NCBI GenBank assembly: GCA_003996215.1
Contig: QJPP01000833.1
Coordinates: 1 to 64,000, forward strand
Source: Jaltomata sinuosa
Lineage: Eukaryota > Streptophyta > Magnoliopsida > Solanales > Solanaceae
Direction of reading: 5' to 3'
Length of the DNA: 64,000 bases
Part shown: positions 50,101 through 59,017 of the stretch, one piece after another
Position numbering within the stretch: position 1 is the stretch's first letter
Layout of the letters: every line of letters begins with the position of its first letter
Made by a program: the position numbers and the translations under genes
The notes under the pieces: generated by a model
Database searches by the model: none
What the model was told of the DNA's origin: nothing
What the model saw: the letters and a program-made list of their open reading frames with translations, nothing else

Positions 50101-53100
50101 TCGGATTGGTGCAGGGTGGATGAAATGGCGGCTCGCATCCGGGGTCTTGTGTGATAAAAAGGTGCCTCTCAAACTGAAAGGCAAGTTCTACAGAGTAGCA
50201 GTTAGACCGGCTATGTTGTATGGGGCGGAGTGTTGGCCGGTCAAGAACTCTCACGTTCAGAAGATGAAGGTGGCTGAGATGAGGATGTTGCGCTGGATGT
50301 GTGGGTTTACTAGGAGGGATAGGCTTAGGAATGCGGATATTCGAGAGAAGGTGGAAGTGTCTTCCGTGGAAGATAAGATGCGGGAAGTGAGGTTGCGATG
50401 GTTTGGGCATGTGATGAGGAGAGGCGCAGAGGCCCCTGTGCGGCGGTGTGAGAGGCTGGCTATGGATGGATTTACGAGAGGTCGTGGTAGACCGAAGAAA
50501 TATTGGAGAGAGGTGATTAGGCGAGATTTGGTGCAGTTGCAGCTTACCGAGGACATGACTTTAGATAGGAAGGTGTGGAGGGCTCAGATTAGGGTTGTAG
50601 ATTAGTAGGTTGGTTGGTTTCTTTGTAGGGAGGAGTGCGGGGTTTTGTTGTCTTTTTAGTAGTTGAAAGGCTACGCTTGTAGCTTTTGTTTCTTCTGCGC
50701 CGGCTACTTGCTAGTGCCTTGTGTAGTTAGATTTTTATATTATTTTGTTGTAGTATAGTTTTGTGTTTATCTGTTGTTTTGTTTATTGGTTTTATCTCCT
50801 GGATTGCTTTGAGCCGAGGGTCTATCGAAAACAGCTTCTTTACTTCATTCTGGGATAAAGGTATGGTCTGCGTACATCTTACCCTCCCCAGACCCCACTT
50901 TGTGGGAATATACTGGGTATGTTGTTGTTGTTGTTGTTGTTGTTGTTTGTTGTAGTTACTGTTTCTTTTTAAGAATGTTTTGCCATGCCTTGTTTAGTAT
51001 TTTGCCTTGGTTTCTTCACTCCTATTGTTTTCTTAAGTCGAGGGTCTATTGAAAACAGTCTCTCTACCTCCCAAGGTAGGGTAAGGTTTGTGTACACACT
51101 ATACTCACCAAACCCCACTTGTGGGATTACACTGGGTATGTTGTTGTTATCTCGTCAAGACATTGAGGATAAATCGCATTCTTTCAAGTACAAGCAGGCC
51201 AAGTGCGTCATTGACGACAATAACTATCACAAAACACAAGCAGCGATAAATGTGAGATTATAGGTAACCCTTGAATGCCCACTTTATAAAACTCCCTCAA
51301 TTCAAATAGGAGCTGGAACGTGTACATGAATAATGGTTTTTGCCTTTAAAAAAGGCACTTCCATGCTGTATATACACACGAACATGTTTCTCTGTCTTTT
51401 CTTTAGTTCTGAGTGTTTTAGCAACATAGAACAGAATGGAACCTTCTCTAACTTATACCCTTTTCTGAAGCCAGTATAATCCCATAAAATCAGAATTGCT
51501 TCTTTTATTTTTATCTGCTTCTTCTTTCTTATCTTTTGATTAGTAAATGTAATTTATATAATAACCAGCAACAAGAGAGTGCTGTGAGGTAAATACAGAG
51601 AAAGTAAAACTATCAATATTTAATCTTTGTGTGTGTTCGGTGTGGGGGGAGGGCGGCATAATTTTGTTTGTACTCTGCCAGTATAATCCAACATGATATG
51701 CAACATTGTGTTGACCAAAGTTACGCATGTCTAACCAACCTTGAAGGACACTTCATCCAGGCTTGTAGTGGATTTTGACAGACAGGTCCTGCTGCTCTTT
51801 GCCCCATTTGACAGTGGAACTGTGCTAATATCAGAGTTATGACCAATGGGAATCTCTGAAGGTCCAGTCTTACAGGCTTCTGCAACAATATCTGGATTTG
51901 TCATGTCCTTCTGAATATCAACAGATCCTTCAGCAGTCAGAAGCCATTTCCATACTTTCCCATCATCAGAAATGGAGATCAAACGTGTCTTAGATAAAAC
52001 AAGAGACTCATCACAAAAATCAAATGGATTATCAAAATCCACATCGACTGAGTGATGTGCATCGGAATATAGCTTGCCAATATTTTGAAGGGCGGCATCT
52101 GAATGGGAGATAACAGCTGCAAGAATCGAGGGGGAAGGAACAGTTGTGCCTATTGAGGGCATCAGTTCTTCCATTGCACAGATCGTGTGCACTTGCTCTC
52201 CGCTGTGACAACATGCAGATTATTACCCCTTAGAACTCCCATGAATACAGGAATTTGGTATGCGCAACGTGATAAAAACAGGAATATCAGAGTTTCAACT
52301 CACGGTCATGCAGAAACAAGGACAAAGAAAGTTTTTACAAGGGTAACGAAAAATTAACCATTAGACTAATGAAGAAGAGCATTGCAGGTTAGTGCTCAGG
52401 GGAGTTGGTGAATTCAGTTAAAAGCAACTTTTATCTGGCTACCAGAAAACCAAATAGCTTCTGAGTTAAGTCATGGATATCATTCAAAATACGTACAATG
52501 CCATGATATGTACAAATAATCCAGCTATGAACTGATTGAACCCAGACTTGATCAGCTTGCAAAATTAGTTCAAGAATATTAAGGTTGGATTCATAATTTC
52601 TTGTCCTGAAATGCTTGGAAATCAATTAGTAATATCAATCAACTAAACCTCAATTCAGAAATGGCTGAGATCGACTATATGAATCCTCTATGTCCACTTT
52701 ATCCAGGCACCATTTATTTCAAGACGGAATAATGTCCTTAAAGGCAAATTAGGTGTTCTCCAAAGTTAGAGGTTCTCCAAATCTCGCACTTCTAAACACA
52801 GAGTTACAAGTCTCTAACTAGATTAAAACGATATCTAGCTAACACCAAGCAAACTGTGAACTTAATGTAAGTATGACAACAACGAAGAAGTTGTTTTATC
52901 GCCCATATAGATCCTTTATTTGCATTATGTTTTGTTCTTAGCAAAGTCAATAGTGATTCCAAGAGACTGGGTCATCCCTTTTATCATCTTCAATCATCAT
53001 AGTACTGCACTAATGGACTCGGTGCATTTGGAGGTTTACACCGGAAACCATCCAGGTAAGTACTCTCATTTAGTCATTTTATATCTTGGATGGTAATCTG

Positions 53101-54560
53101 TCAGGTGCTCGTAAATTACGTTCATTTGTTTTTGTCTTTTTGGTTATACAACTTAAACACCAAAAATAATCCTATTTTACCTTGCACGAAACAACAGGGA
53201 AATAAAATGAATGTTTGTGGATGAGAATCAAAAGCCTAACATCTAGACAGCTGAAGATTTTAGCAAAAGCTTTGGGAATTGAAGTACTTGTACATTTTAT
53301 TTTTGCCTCTCATGGAAATATTACAAGTACCCTTCTAAGTTTGTGGCAGGAAACATTAAGGTTCAGCACTACTTACAGATACAAAAGCCAAAGTAGTCGA
53401 CTATATAGTCAATCATAGGCATAGCACTAACTGATCCTAAATCAAAATCAAAGAGCGAACACAATTCATAGTTTTCAGTTAAACATTCCAAGTTCTAACA
53501 AGTAAAAGATCACACGTCAATAACGTAAAGCTTCAGCAATCAGCAACTAGAGTACTTACTCTTTGCGCCGCCAAGTACTGAGCTTTCCATCAAGATGAGC
53601 ACAGTACAAAACTTCGATATTCGAGTCAGGTAACACCTCCAGAAACTTCCCACATCCCCGTGGCAGCCCAGTCGAGAACAACGCCGTCTCATACTGCAGA
53701 TCAAACACCACCAATTCCCTCGGAAACGTCACGAATATCAAATGCCTCCAGTGCGGCGAAAACGCGAATTTCGCAACGTAATTCGGAAACGTAGCTGAAG
53801 CCGGAGCTCCATTACCTCCACCACTAGACGACGTCGTCGTATCCCTCTCTAGTTTCTGCAACTCACTACAGTCCGTCGGAATCTGAACCTCCTTCAGCAC
53901 CACATCATTCTCCGTATCACCTAACGCAGTCACTGATAGCAAAAAACCTTTTAGCCCTAACGCACAAAAACGCCTCGAATCAAACGGATCACGACGTATA
54001 CACGAGAAATACTCCGGCGCCGCATCGTACTTAAAAAAACACCGTCCGGTCCCAGTATTATACAACGAAAGCAACGACGGTCCACATAGTGCAGCTAAGA
54101 TCCACGTATCCGGTCCGGTTTGCACCCAACACAAATCCTGAATCCCGAGTTTGTTATTACCCGAACCGGTATCAAAAAAAACCGTAGGTGATCTGAACCG
54201 GAAATCGAGTAAGCAAATTCGGCCTTGGCGATCACCGACGGCGAGAAGGAGATGATGTTGAGGAACGTCGATTAAGTGCGGGAGAGGCTGTGGGGACCAC
54301 TTAACGGAAGTGATGAAAGGTGATAGGCTGTGGGGACCACCACCACCACCACCGGAAGACGGAGGCGGAGGTGGGAGAGGGATAGTGGTGACGAGTTGCA
54401 TGGAGTGAGTTTCGACGACGGAGATAGAGCTGCCGGAGGCGTAAGCGAAGAGGCCGGCGGGAGAAATGTCGGCGGATCCGCCGTTGTTACGGGATGGTGG
54501 ACCCGGTAACATACAGTCCCATGATGAATCGTTAGGTGGTTTTTGAATTTGTATAGACAT
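26188..54560 (-). CDS. WDR11: WDR11-type WD40 repeat protein, 20 coding exons, 1329 codons
   Basis: Exons, 5' to 3': 54560-53560, 52202-51740, 46202-46115, 46028-45832, 43889-43753, 42713-42647, 36632-36494, 36363-36249, 35122-35047, 34955-34773, 34369-34209, 32391-32286, 31652-31451, 31322-31036, 30811-30690, 29781-29637, 29535-29443, 26779-26706, 26594-26541, 26467-26188. All introns are GT...AG, all phases fit, and the total of 3990 nt ends in TGA. WD40 propeller segments lie in exons 1-5 ([17 protein letters not shown]) and 8-11 ([14 protein letters not shown]); the C-terminal half is helical ([15 protein letters not shown]). In animals WDR11 acts in vesicle tethering at the trans-Golgi; the plant role is inferred. 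An in-frame upstream ATG at 54656 and an alternative exon-8 acceptor (36378) exist. Confidence 0.95.
27370..27638 (+). mobile_element. Stowaway MITE, about 269 bp, intron of WDR11
   Basis: The left end CTCCCTCCGTTCACTTTTA and right end TAAAAGTGAACGGAGGGAG are perfect inverses, flanked by TA on both sides. CTCCCTCCGTTC is the signature end of Stowaway (Tc1/mariner) MITEs. It sits in a longer AT-rich repeat (about 27007-27660) that may itself be a second MITE. Confidence 0.93.
28742..28838 (+). mobile_element. tail-only retroposon fragment (TS/RTE-type 3' end)
   Basis: GAGCCGAGGGTCTTTCGAAAACAGCC...CCCCACTTTGTGGGA matches the LINE tail at 50815-50910. It lacks the TTG repeat, and no clear TSD was seen. 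Confidence 0.75.
30319..30672 (+). repeat. direct repeat of about 160-185 bp in a WDR11 intron
   Basis: The block starting GAGTCTGTCTATCACAATTA at 30320 recurs from 30515 (CAAGTCTGTCTATCACAATT). Both continue through aaactaggccaaccctgt and cctcattgaccaacaatct to caaatagacca/taaatagacca. It is a local duplication with later divergence. Confidence 0.85.
31797..32165 (+). repeat. two diverged copies of a dispersed repeat in a WDR11 intron
   Basis: Blocks at about 31797-31935 and 32045-32165 share atggac(t)tt...cctaac, aagctag and agaccatataa(g/a)gag in the same order. They look like two insertions of one family. The family name is not known to me. Confidence 0.5.
32785..32866 (+). repeat. tandem duplication of about 44 bp
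   Basis: AAAAAGTGAGTGTGACAGAG and the following gacaatcagaatacc occur twice, at about 32785 and 32829, directly before the Au SINE. Confidence 0.9.
32867..33036 (-). mobile_element. Au SINE, WDR11 intron
   Basis: On the minus strand it starts GGGAGCCTTGGCGTAAAGGG (box A region), has box B GGTCACGGGTTCGAGC, and then the typical tcttgcagaaatgtagggta, gtacaatagacccttgtggt and ggaccccgcgcata. This matches the Au SINE known from tobacco and other plants. It carries a few indels, including an A-run in the head. Confidence 0.88.
33310..34158 (+). mobile_element. 5'-truncated RTE-type LINE, WDR11 intron
   Basis: It begins in the C-terminal part of the polyprotein (TTCAAGTTCTACGGAGCAGT; reads like [15 protein letters not shown] with stops) and runs through the 3' UTR to the shared tail and a TTG repeat. 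The tail holds an internal duplication of the block cccactttgtgggattacag (about 34067-34137). The reading frame has several stops, so it is older than the copy at 47931. Confidence 0.88.
37186..38690 (-). mobile_element. 5'-truncated RTE-type LINE, minus strand, WDR11 intron
   Basis: Read on the minus strand: start of RT ([13 protein letters not shown] near 38640), an RT core with the diverged catalytic motif LFVDDIVLI (about 38240), C-terminal [19 protein letters not shown] (about 37845-37795), then the 3' tail at 37280-37186. Several frameshifts and stops are present. Flanks aatttggaatgaac (37172-37185) and aatttgaatgaac (38691-38703) are a TSD differing by one base. It has the same direction as the host gene. 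Confidence 0.88.
39405..39560 (+). mobile_element. diverged tRNA-type SINE fragment
   Basis: GTTGTGGCTTAGTGGTAATT looks like box A and CAGAGTTCCAACCCCAGC like box B, followed by an A-run (about 39490-39511) and a tail related to the SINEs at 41951 and 45225 (cttcccatctgcctaggcct). Confidence 0.65.
39570..41945 (+). mobile_element. solo LTR, 2376 bp, with perfect 5-bp TSD, WDR11 intron
   Basis: It starts TGTAACACCCCAAACTTTCG and ends GGCTCGGGGCGTGACA. The 5-bp direct repeat ccaag lies at 39565-39569 and 41946-41950. There is a TATA candidate TATAAATAGG at about 40170. No internal coding region is present. LTRs with these termini are typical of Tekay/Del-type chromoviruses, so the lineage is inferred. 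It arose by recombination between the two LTRs of a full element. It lies antisense to WDR11. Confidence 0.92.
41951..42175 (+). mobile_element. tRNA-derived SINE (SolS-like), copy 1
   Basis: Box A is in GTGTGGCTCAATGGTCAATG and box B in GGTCTCAAGTTCAAATTGC. The body has ctaggtgatttcttctcatc, ggtgggagatggcagatatc, cgtggaattagtcggggcgc and an A-run end. It is the same family as 45225-45440. The solo LTR inserted at its very 5' end. Confidence 0.85.
42382..42494 (-). mobile_element. 113-bp tail-only retroposon with 18-bp TSD
   Basis: On the minus strand it has the same tail as the RTE LINEs, ending CTGGGTATG plus TTG repeats. A perfect 18-bp direct repeat acaatacacgataccttc lies at 42364-42381 and 42495-42512. 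It holds nothing but the tail. It has the same direction as the host gene. Confidence 0.9.
43270..43284 (+). repeat. G homopolymer, 15 bases
   Basis: This is a run of G in an intron. It is a possible assembly weak point; on the minus strand it appears as a C-run in the pre-mRNA. Confidence 0.9.
44535..44690 (+). mobile_element. tRNA-type SINE candidate, second family
   Basis: GGCTTGGGTCTAGTGGTAAC resembles box A and CGTCACGGGTTCAATGAG box B, about 45 bp apart, followed by a tRNA-unrelated body (ctaccaagtctcaaaccttg). It differs from the SolS-like copies nearby. Confidence 0.65.
45225..45440 (+). mobile_element. tRNA-derived SINE (SolS-like), copy 2
   Basis: It has the same order of blocks as 41951-42175: GTGTGACTTAATGGTCAATG (box A), GGTCTCAGATTCAATTCCC (box B), ctaggtgatttcttcccatt, cgtggaattagcgaggtgcg and an A-run. 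Confidence 0.87.
47931..50945 (+). mobile_element. inner RTE-type LINE, 5'-truncated, nested in the outer copy
   Basis: It starts inside the endonuclease domain and runs to a long TTG repeat. It is flanked by the direct repeat TTTGTTGTAGTTACTGTTT (47912-47930 and 50946-50964), the TSD taken from the outer LINE's 3' UTR; its left edge is uncertain by a few bases because of the TTG tail. The body is GC-richer than its surroundings and nearly open, so it is young. Confidence 0.94.
47973..50605 (+). pseudogene. RTE-type LINE polyprotein (endonuclease-RT), one frameshift and one nonsense codon
   Basis: Apurinic-type endonuclease remainder at 47940-48450 ([21 protein letters not shown]); the N-terminal part is missing. 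A lysine- and arginine-rich linker lies at 48480-48950. Reverse transcriptase covers 49150-49900: [42 protein letters not shown] and the catalytic FADDVVLI (about 49840). The C-terminal domain with [11 protein letters not shown] and [14 protein letters not shown] residues ends at TAG 50605. A one-base loss near 49328 shifts the frame, and a TGA at 50033 interrupts the rest. It would nick target DNA and prime reverse transcription there if intact. Confidence 0.93.
51163..51739 (+). other. WDR11 intron 2 remainder, no feature recognised
   Basis: This is AT-rich intronic DNA between the outer LINE's TSD and exon 2. There is a G-run near 51640-51650. No element ends were found. Confidence 0.5.
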
Positions 54561-54728
54561 GCTGACGGAAAATGTGAAATTCTCCGATCTGTCGGAATTC
54601 GGAGCTGAGATTTTAGGAAGTGATGATGAAGATGATGAACGGGGACATGGTAGCACGTTGAAGAGTCTTCCTAGTTACTAAACTTTTTTTAAAAATAAAA
54701 ATAAAAATTGTATTTGTTGTATATACTG
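54561..54728 (-). promoter_or_regulatory. 5' leader and upstream region of WDR11
   Basis: The frame stays open upstream of the chosen ATG to another ATG at 54656. Only about 170 bp separate the chosen start from the TIR element at 54729, so the element borders or forms part of the promoter. No TATA box was identified with confidence. Confidence 0.4.
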
Positions 54729-55149
54729 TAAGGGTCGTTTGGTAGCTGGATAAGAATCAAGTTATCTATTATAAAACTATTTATAATTTATACGATTTTT
54801 GATAGATGGGATAAGAAATAAGTTATTCAAGTATAAAATTAGTACGACATTTAGTAGAGGGATAAGAAATAAGTTATTCAGGTATAAAATTAGTAGGACG
54901 TTTGGTTTGTAATTTTAAAATCTGAATAACTAATACATGTATAAGTTATGAGGAAATTTATGTATTATTTATGCAGAGCAGAAGATGAAATAATTAATAC
55001 TCGCATAACTAATACCTGCATAACTAATACTTGCATAATTAATACCCACATAACTAATACTTGCATAATTAATAGGAAAAATTATGCAAAATGATCACTG
55101 CAAAACTTATTTACAAATAGAATTATCAATCTTTAATTTACATCATAAA

Positions 55150-55312
55150 TGACCATCGCCCTTTTTTTCTTCTTCTTCTTCCTCGTTTCTGCTCCTTCTT
55201 CTCGCTTCTTCTCACTTCTTCTCTCTGCTTCTTCTTCTTGTTGCTTGTTCTTCTCCCCCTCCTTCTCCTCCTCTTCTTCTTCTTCTTCTTCTTCTTTTGG
55301 TTTTCCTTTCTA
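55150..55312 (+). repeat. CTT/CT-rich low-complexity run
   Basis: These are repeats of CTTCTTCTT and CTCC within the TIR element. The basic open frame on the minus strand here is a product of the repeat. Confidence 0.9.
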
Positions 55313-55532
55313 AAAAAATTTGACGTACGGTAAATGGTCTTCAATTAAAATTCAATTTTTCCTTAATCACTGTAGGTCAATAAACCACGCTTACCCTCTC
55401 TTTTGTCACCAACTTCATCTTTCGCCTCTTCTTCAAGATAGTCCACGATTGAGTTACTCGTGTTAATTGCTCTATATATGCACTTTATATCTGAACTTTA
55501 TTCCCTCAAGTCAAAGAATAATCTGGATTTAG

Positions 55533-55712
55533 CTTTGCAATTGAGACCGCCGAGCCCAACAAAAGAGGCTTGACATACTTGAACAACATGTACCCTAAAG
55601 CTGAATACGAAGATGAAATGACTAACAAGATTATTCCTCAAAGATTTCAAATACCTGAGGGTGACCATAAGGGTGGTGGAGCTTCAGCCAACAATGACTC
55701 GTTGAAGAATGA
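55533..55712 (+). pseudogene. exon-like segment of unknown origin inside the TIR element
   Basis: An acceptor TTTAG and a strong donor GTAAGG bracket 180 bp that are open in one frame (contains GLTYLNNMYPKAEYED and NKIIPQRFQ). The composition is protein-like and unlike the AT-rich repeats around it. This suggests a captured host exon, as in Pack-type elements. I do not recognise the parent gene. Confidence 0.4.
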
Positions 55713-56677
55713 GTAAGGTTCTGATTTCTATAAATGTTGACCTGCCTTCTTCATTTTTGTACTCGGTGTGATAAAATTTTGCTTAAATCAGTAGCTATTG
55801 TTCATTTGGTACTAAGTAAATAGAGATAGAACTATAAACTAATGATTCTTTAAGGCAATTTGTTTAAACAGAGGACATCTCATGCTTTGATTCCATTTTA
55901 ACCTATGTGTTGTTCAAGATCCATGATTAATTAAGCTTTGTTGTTTATTATGCTTCCATTTAGAGATTTAATGACTGAGGAAAAAAGATTGATAAACGTG
56001 TATACACTATTTATATAATATCGATACACGTTTGTGCACTATATATAAAATATTAATACACGTTTATACATCATTTATACAATTTTAATACATTACATAA
56101 CTTTTATACAATATCGATACACATTTATACACTTTTTATATAATTTTGATACATTACATAACTTTTATACACCATCGATACATTACATATACATGTGGCT
56201 ATTTTTTTGTAATTTTTTTTTGTAGCTAGTTCATTTTTGGGCTATTTTTTTTGTAAATAAAACTTGGCTATATTTTTTGTAAACTAATTATTTTATTGTA
56301 CATATTTGAAATTGTCCCTAATTAATACCCACATTACTAATACCTGCACAACTCTAACCAGCTACCATATGCATGTATTAGTTATGTGGGTATTACTTAT
56401 ACAGGTATTAGTTATTCCATCTTCTACTCTGCATAAATAATACACTAATTTTCTCTTAACTTATACATGTATTAGTTATGTGGATTTTAAAATTACAAAT
56501 CAAACGTCGTATTAATTTTATACATGAATAACTTATTTCGTATCCATCTACCAAACGCCGTACTAATTTTATACCTGAATAACTTATTTTTTATCCATCT
56601 ACCAAACGTCGTATAAGTTATACATAGTTTAATACATGGATAACTTTGTTCTTATCCAGCTACCAAACGACCCCTTA

Positions 56678-57649
56678 GTGTGATGGATAAAAATAGATAA
56701 TTCTGAGATAAAATAAATGGTGCAGTGATAAAATTTTGGTGTCTTATTTGGTTGCTAAATTTGTTATCCCATAATTATATCATAGTGATGAAATAACTTA
56801 TCCCGAGATAGTTAATCCCAGAATAATTAATTTTGGGATAACTTGTTCCCAACCAAACGATCTCTAAAGTGTTTGATTAATTGATTCTAACAATATTCGA
56901 ATGAATTTTTGTTTTATGATACAATAAGTTAAAATCTTAAATTTTTATGTACACACTTTCTTAAAATTACATGTTTACTAACTTTTCAAATTTGACCACC
57001 TTGAAGCAACAATCAAGAGTGACATGACATTTAAATAACTCCGGTTAAGCCATGCAAAAAAAAAATCTTATACACTTCACAATTGTAATTCAATTTTCAT
57101 GATCATATCAAAGTCGACTATTTCTTATTTAAGTAAGGTACCTAAGGTAGTCTCTCGACCTTGAATGGCAATCGTACAATTTCTATAGACACGAAAAGTA
57201 GTAACAGAGTCTCCAATCAGAATAGACAAAAGACTCAAGTAGATATCTAAAATTCAAGGAAAAACATAGAATAACATAGAAAAATGTGAATCCTAGATCA
57301 TAAGAAATGTGCAAAGAGTGAATAATTTGCTTTGTGAACTAATCCATAGAGTCGTGTATGTTTACTTGAAGTAGAAGCACCATCATTACTTGCAACTTGC
57401 ACAACCTAGATAGTATCATGATGTATTGAAGAACTACATTTCTTCTTCTAAAGCCCATTGTGGTCTCTTTGAATATAATTTTTGATGCCATAATAATGAA
57501 AATTATGATTCTCTTTGTGCTACATACACTAATGGCTTTTAGTACAAGAGCCAAAAATAAGTGACCCATTTGAAAACTGGGTGTGGCCTGTGGGGCATAG
57601 TCTTTGAGTTGACCTAGAATAGCCATTTTGACCCTATCTTTGTCTCTTA
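56678..57649 (+). other. intergenic DNA, no gene recognised
   Basis: Between two TIR elements. Blocks such as ttatcccgagatagttaatccc and gggataacttgttcccaacc near 56800-56870 look like the end of another MITE, with no clear partner. Confidence 0.4.
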
Positions 57650-57740
57650 CGCCCTCTCCAATCGCACTCTAAATTACTCTCTACTTTCTATAAATAGAAT
57701 GTAAAAATAAAGAGTGACTTTTCCAACCACTATCTATTTT

Positions 57741-57963
57741 AGAGTGTGTTTGAATTGACTTATTTTTAAGTGTTTTTTACTTTTAAGCATTTTTTTATAT
57801 TTAAAGGTGTTTGGCAAAGACAAAAAATGCTTAAAAGCATTTTATTTTAGGCTTAAAAAGTATAAAAAAAAAGAAGCTAAAAGCCAAAAGTTGGTTGCTA
57901 CCTACTTTTGACTTTTAGCTTTTAGCTTATAAGCCACTTAAAAAAAGTCAATCCAAACACTCT
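57741..57963 (+). mobile_element. 223-bp foldback MITE nested in the TIR element
   Basis: Left AGAGTGTGTTTGAATTGACT and right GTCAATCCAAACACTCT are inverse, with further pairing of ttttaagtg/cactt and aagc/gctt blocks inward. Confidence 0.8.
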
Positions 57964-58462
57964 CTTAATCTCTAATCTCCATGAATAGAGAGGAGAGTTA
58001 CTGTTCATCCTCTCTATTTCACTATTTACTATTTTATTATAATTTTTAGTACTCAATATTTTTATTTTACATGTTTTAAATTATATAAGACCATTAATTA
58101 AGTCATTAATATTCGTAATTATTTTTTAATATAATTTAAATTTTATATTAATTTATGTTATTTTTAATTTAATTTTCATAAATAATATTTTTATTTAAGA
58201 TATAAGTTAGTTTTACTATAATTTTAGTTGTAAAAGAATATCACCACATAAAAATATGTACGTATAAAATGAGTAATTAATTTATAATTTAATCTAAAAC
58301 TGATGCAATTGTTAAATTAGAATAGGGAACATAAAATTGTTAAAAATACAATACATAACATAACATTTTAAGCCAAAAAATTACAACAATAATTCAGTAA
58401 TCTGGTAAGTGAGTTTCAGATTCACCAATATCAAGAAAAAAATTAGTGTACGGGGCAGAGAA

Positions 58463-58641
58463 TTATTGTGATTGTGACTGCGGCGGTTGAACTACTTGAT
58501 TTCTTTTATTTACTATTCGGATTTGCTCTTCTTTCACATATTCACGAACAATTGGAATAATAGTAAAATCTAAATCTGTCAGTAAAATTTTATTTTCCTC
58601 TTCATATTCTTTTAGGTGAATGGGAGCAACGTAATAATCTT
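58463..58641 (-). pseudogene. C-terminal remnant of a transposon-associated protein
   Basis: About 59 codons are open on the minus strand, with KEYEEENKILL, then REYVKEEQIRIVNKRN and a Q/P-rich end before TAA. The charged helix followed by a Q-rich tail resembles C-termini of the Myb-like second protein of plant PIF/Harbinger elements. This is by style only, so confidence is low. Confidence 0.35.
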
Positions 58642-59017
58642 GAAAGTTGAATATTTTTTTAAAATGTAATATTTATTTAATTGTATTTCATTTATGATTT
58701 TACTTTTATTTGAATTATCCATTAATATGTAATTTATATAATATTTGCTTAAAATTTATTTTATTTAAAAATTTGAGGTAAAAAATAATTTTATATTACA
58801 TGAAGATTTTGAAAAAAAATATGACTAATATGTGGTGATTATGTAAACATAGAAAAAATGATTTATTTTAAAATATGAAAATATAATTGAAATAGAAATA
58901 ATAATATAATATTAAAGAAAAAGAATATAGAGAGTAAAATAGAGTGTGATTGGAGATGCCCTAAGAAGGAGGTCTATTTATTAATTATTAAGTTTAGACT
59001 CAAAAATTTACTATCAT

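Larger units (their letters stand above)
46884..51147 (+). mobile_element. outer RTE-type LINE, 5'-truncated, with 15-bp TSD, interrupted by a second LINE
   Basis: Left part 46884-47930: RT end and C-terminal region ([14 protein letters not shown] near 46990, then [18 protein letters not shown]) with frame breaks. Right part 50946-51147: rest of the 3' UTR and the shared tail. Perfect TSD tatctcgtcaagaca at 46869-46883 and 51148-51162. The element at 47931-50945 sits inside. It lies in WDR11 intron 2, antisense to the gene. Confidence 0.92.
54729..56677 (+). mobile_element. 1.95-kb foldback/TIR element upstream of WDR11
   Basis: The left end TAAGGGTCGTTTGGTAGCTG and right end CAGCTACCAAACGACCCCTTA are inverse. 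Arms of about 300 bp repeat GTATTAGTTATGC-type blocks. Inside are a CT-rich run, an exon-like segment (55533-55712) and degenerate AT-rich repeats with ATACACGTTTATAC (about 55990-56185). No transposase was recognised, so it is non-autonomous. Confidence 0.82.
57650..58961 (+). mobile_element. 1.3-kb TIR element, possibly PIF/Harbinger-type
   Basis: Left end gccctctccaatcgcactct and right end agagtgtgattggagatgcc are inverse over about 30 bp with a few mismatches. It contains a nested MITE (57741-57963) and an open-frame remnant (58463-58641). The Harbinger call is tentative. Confidence 0.6.

Noticed and set aside
55138..55344. Lysine/arginine-rich minus-strand frame
   Set aside because: It is produced by the CT-rich low-complexity run.
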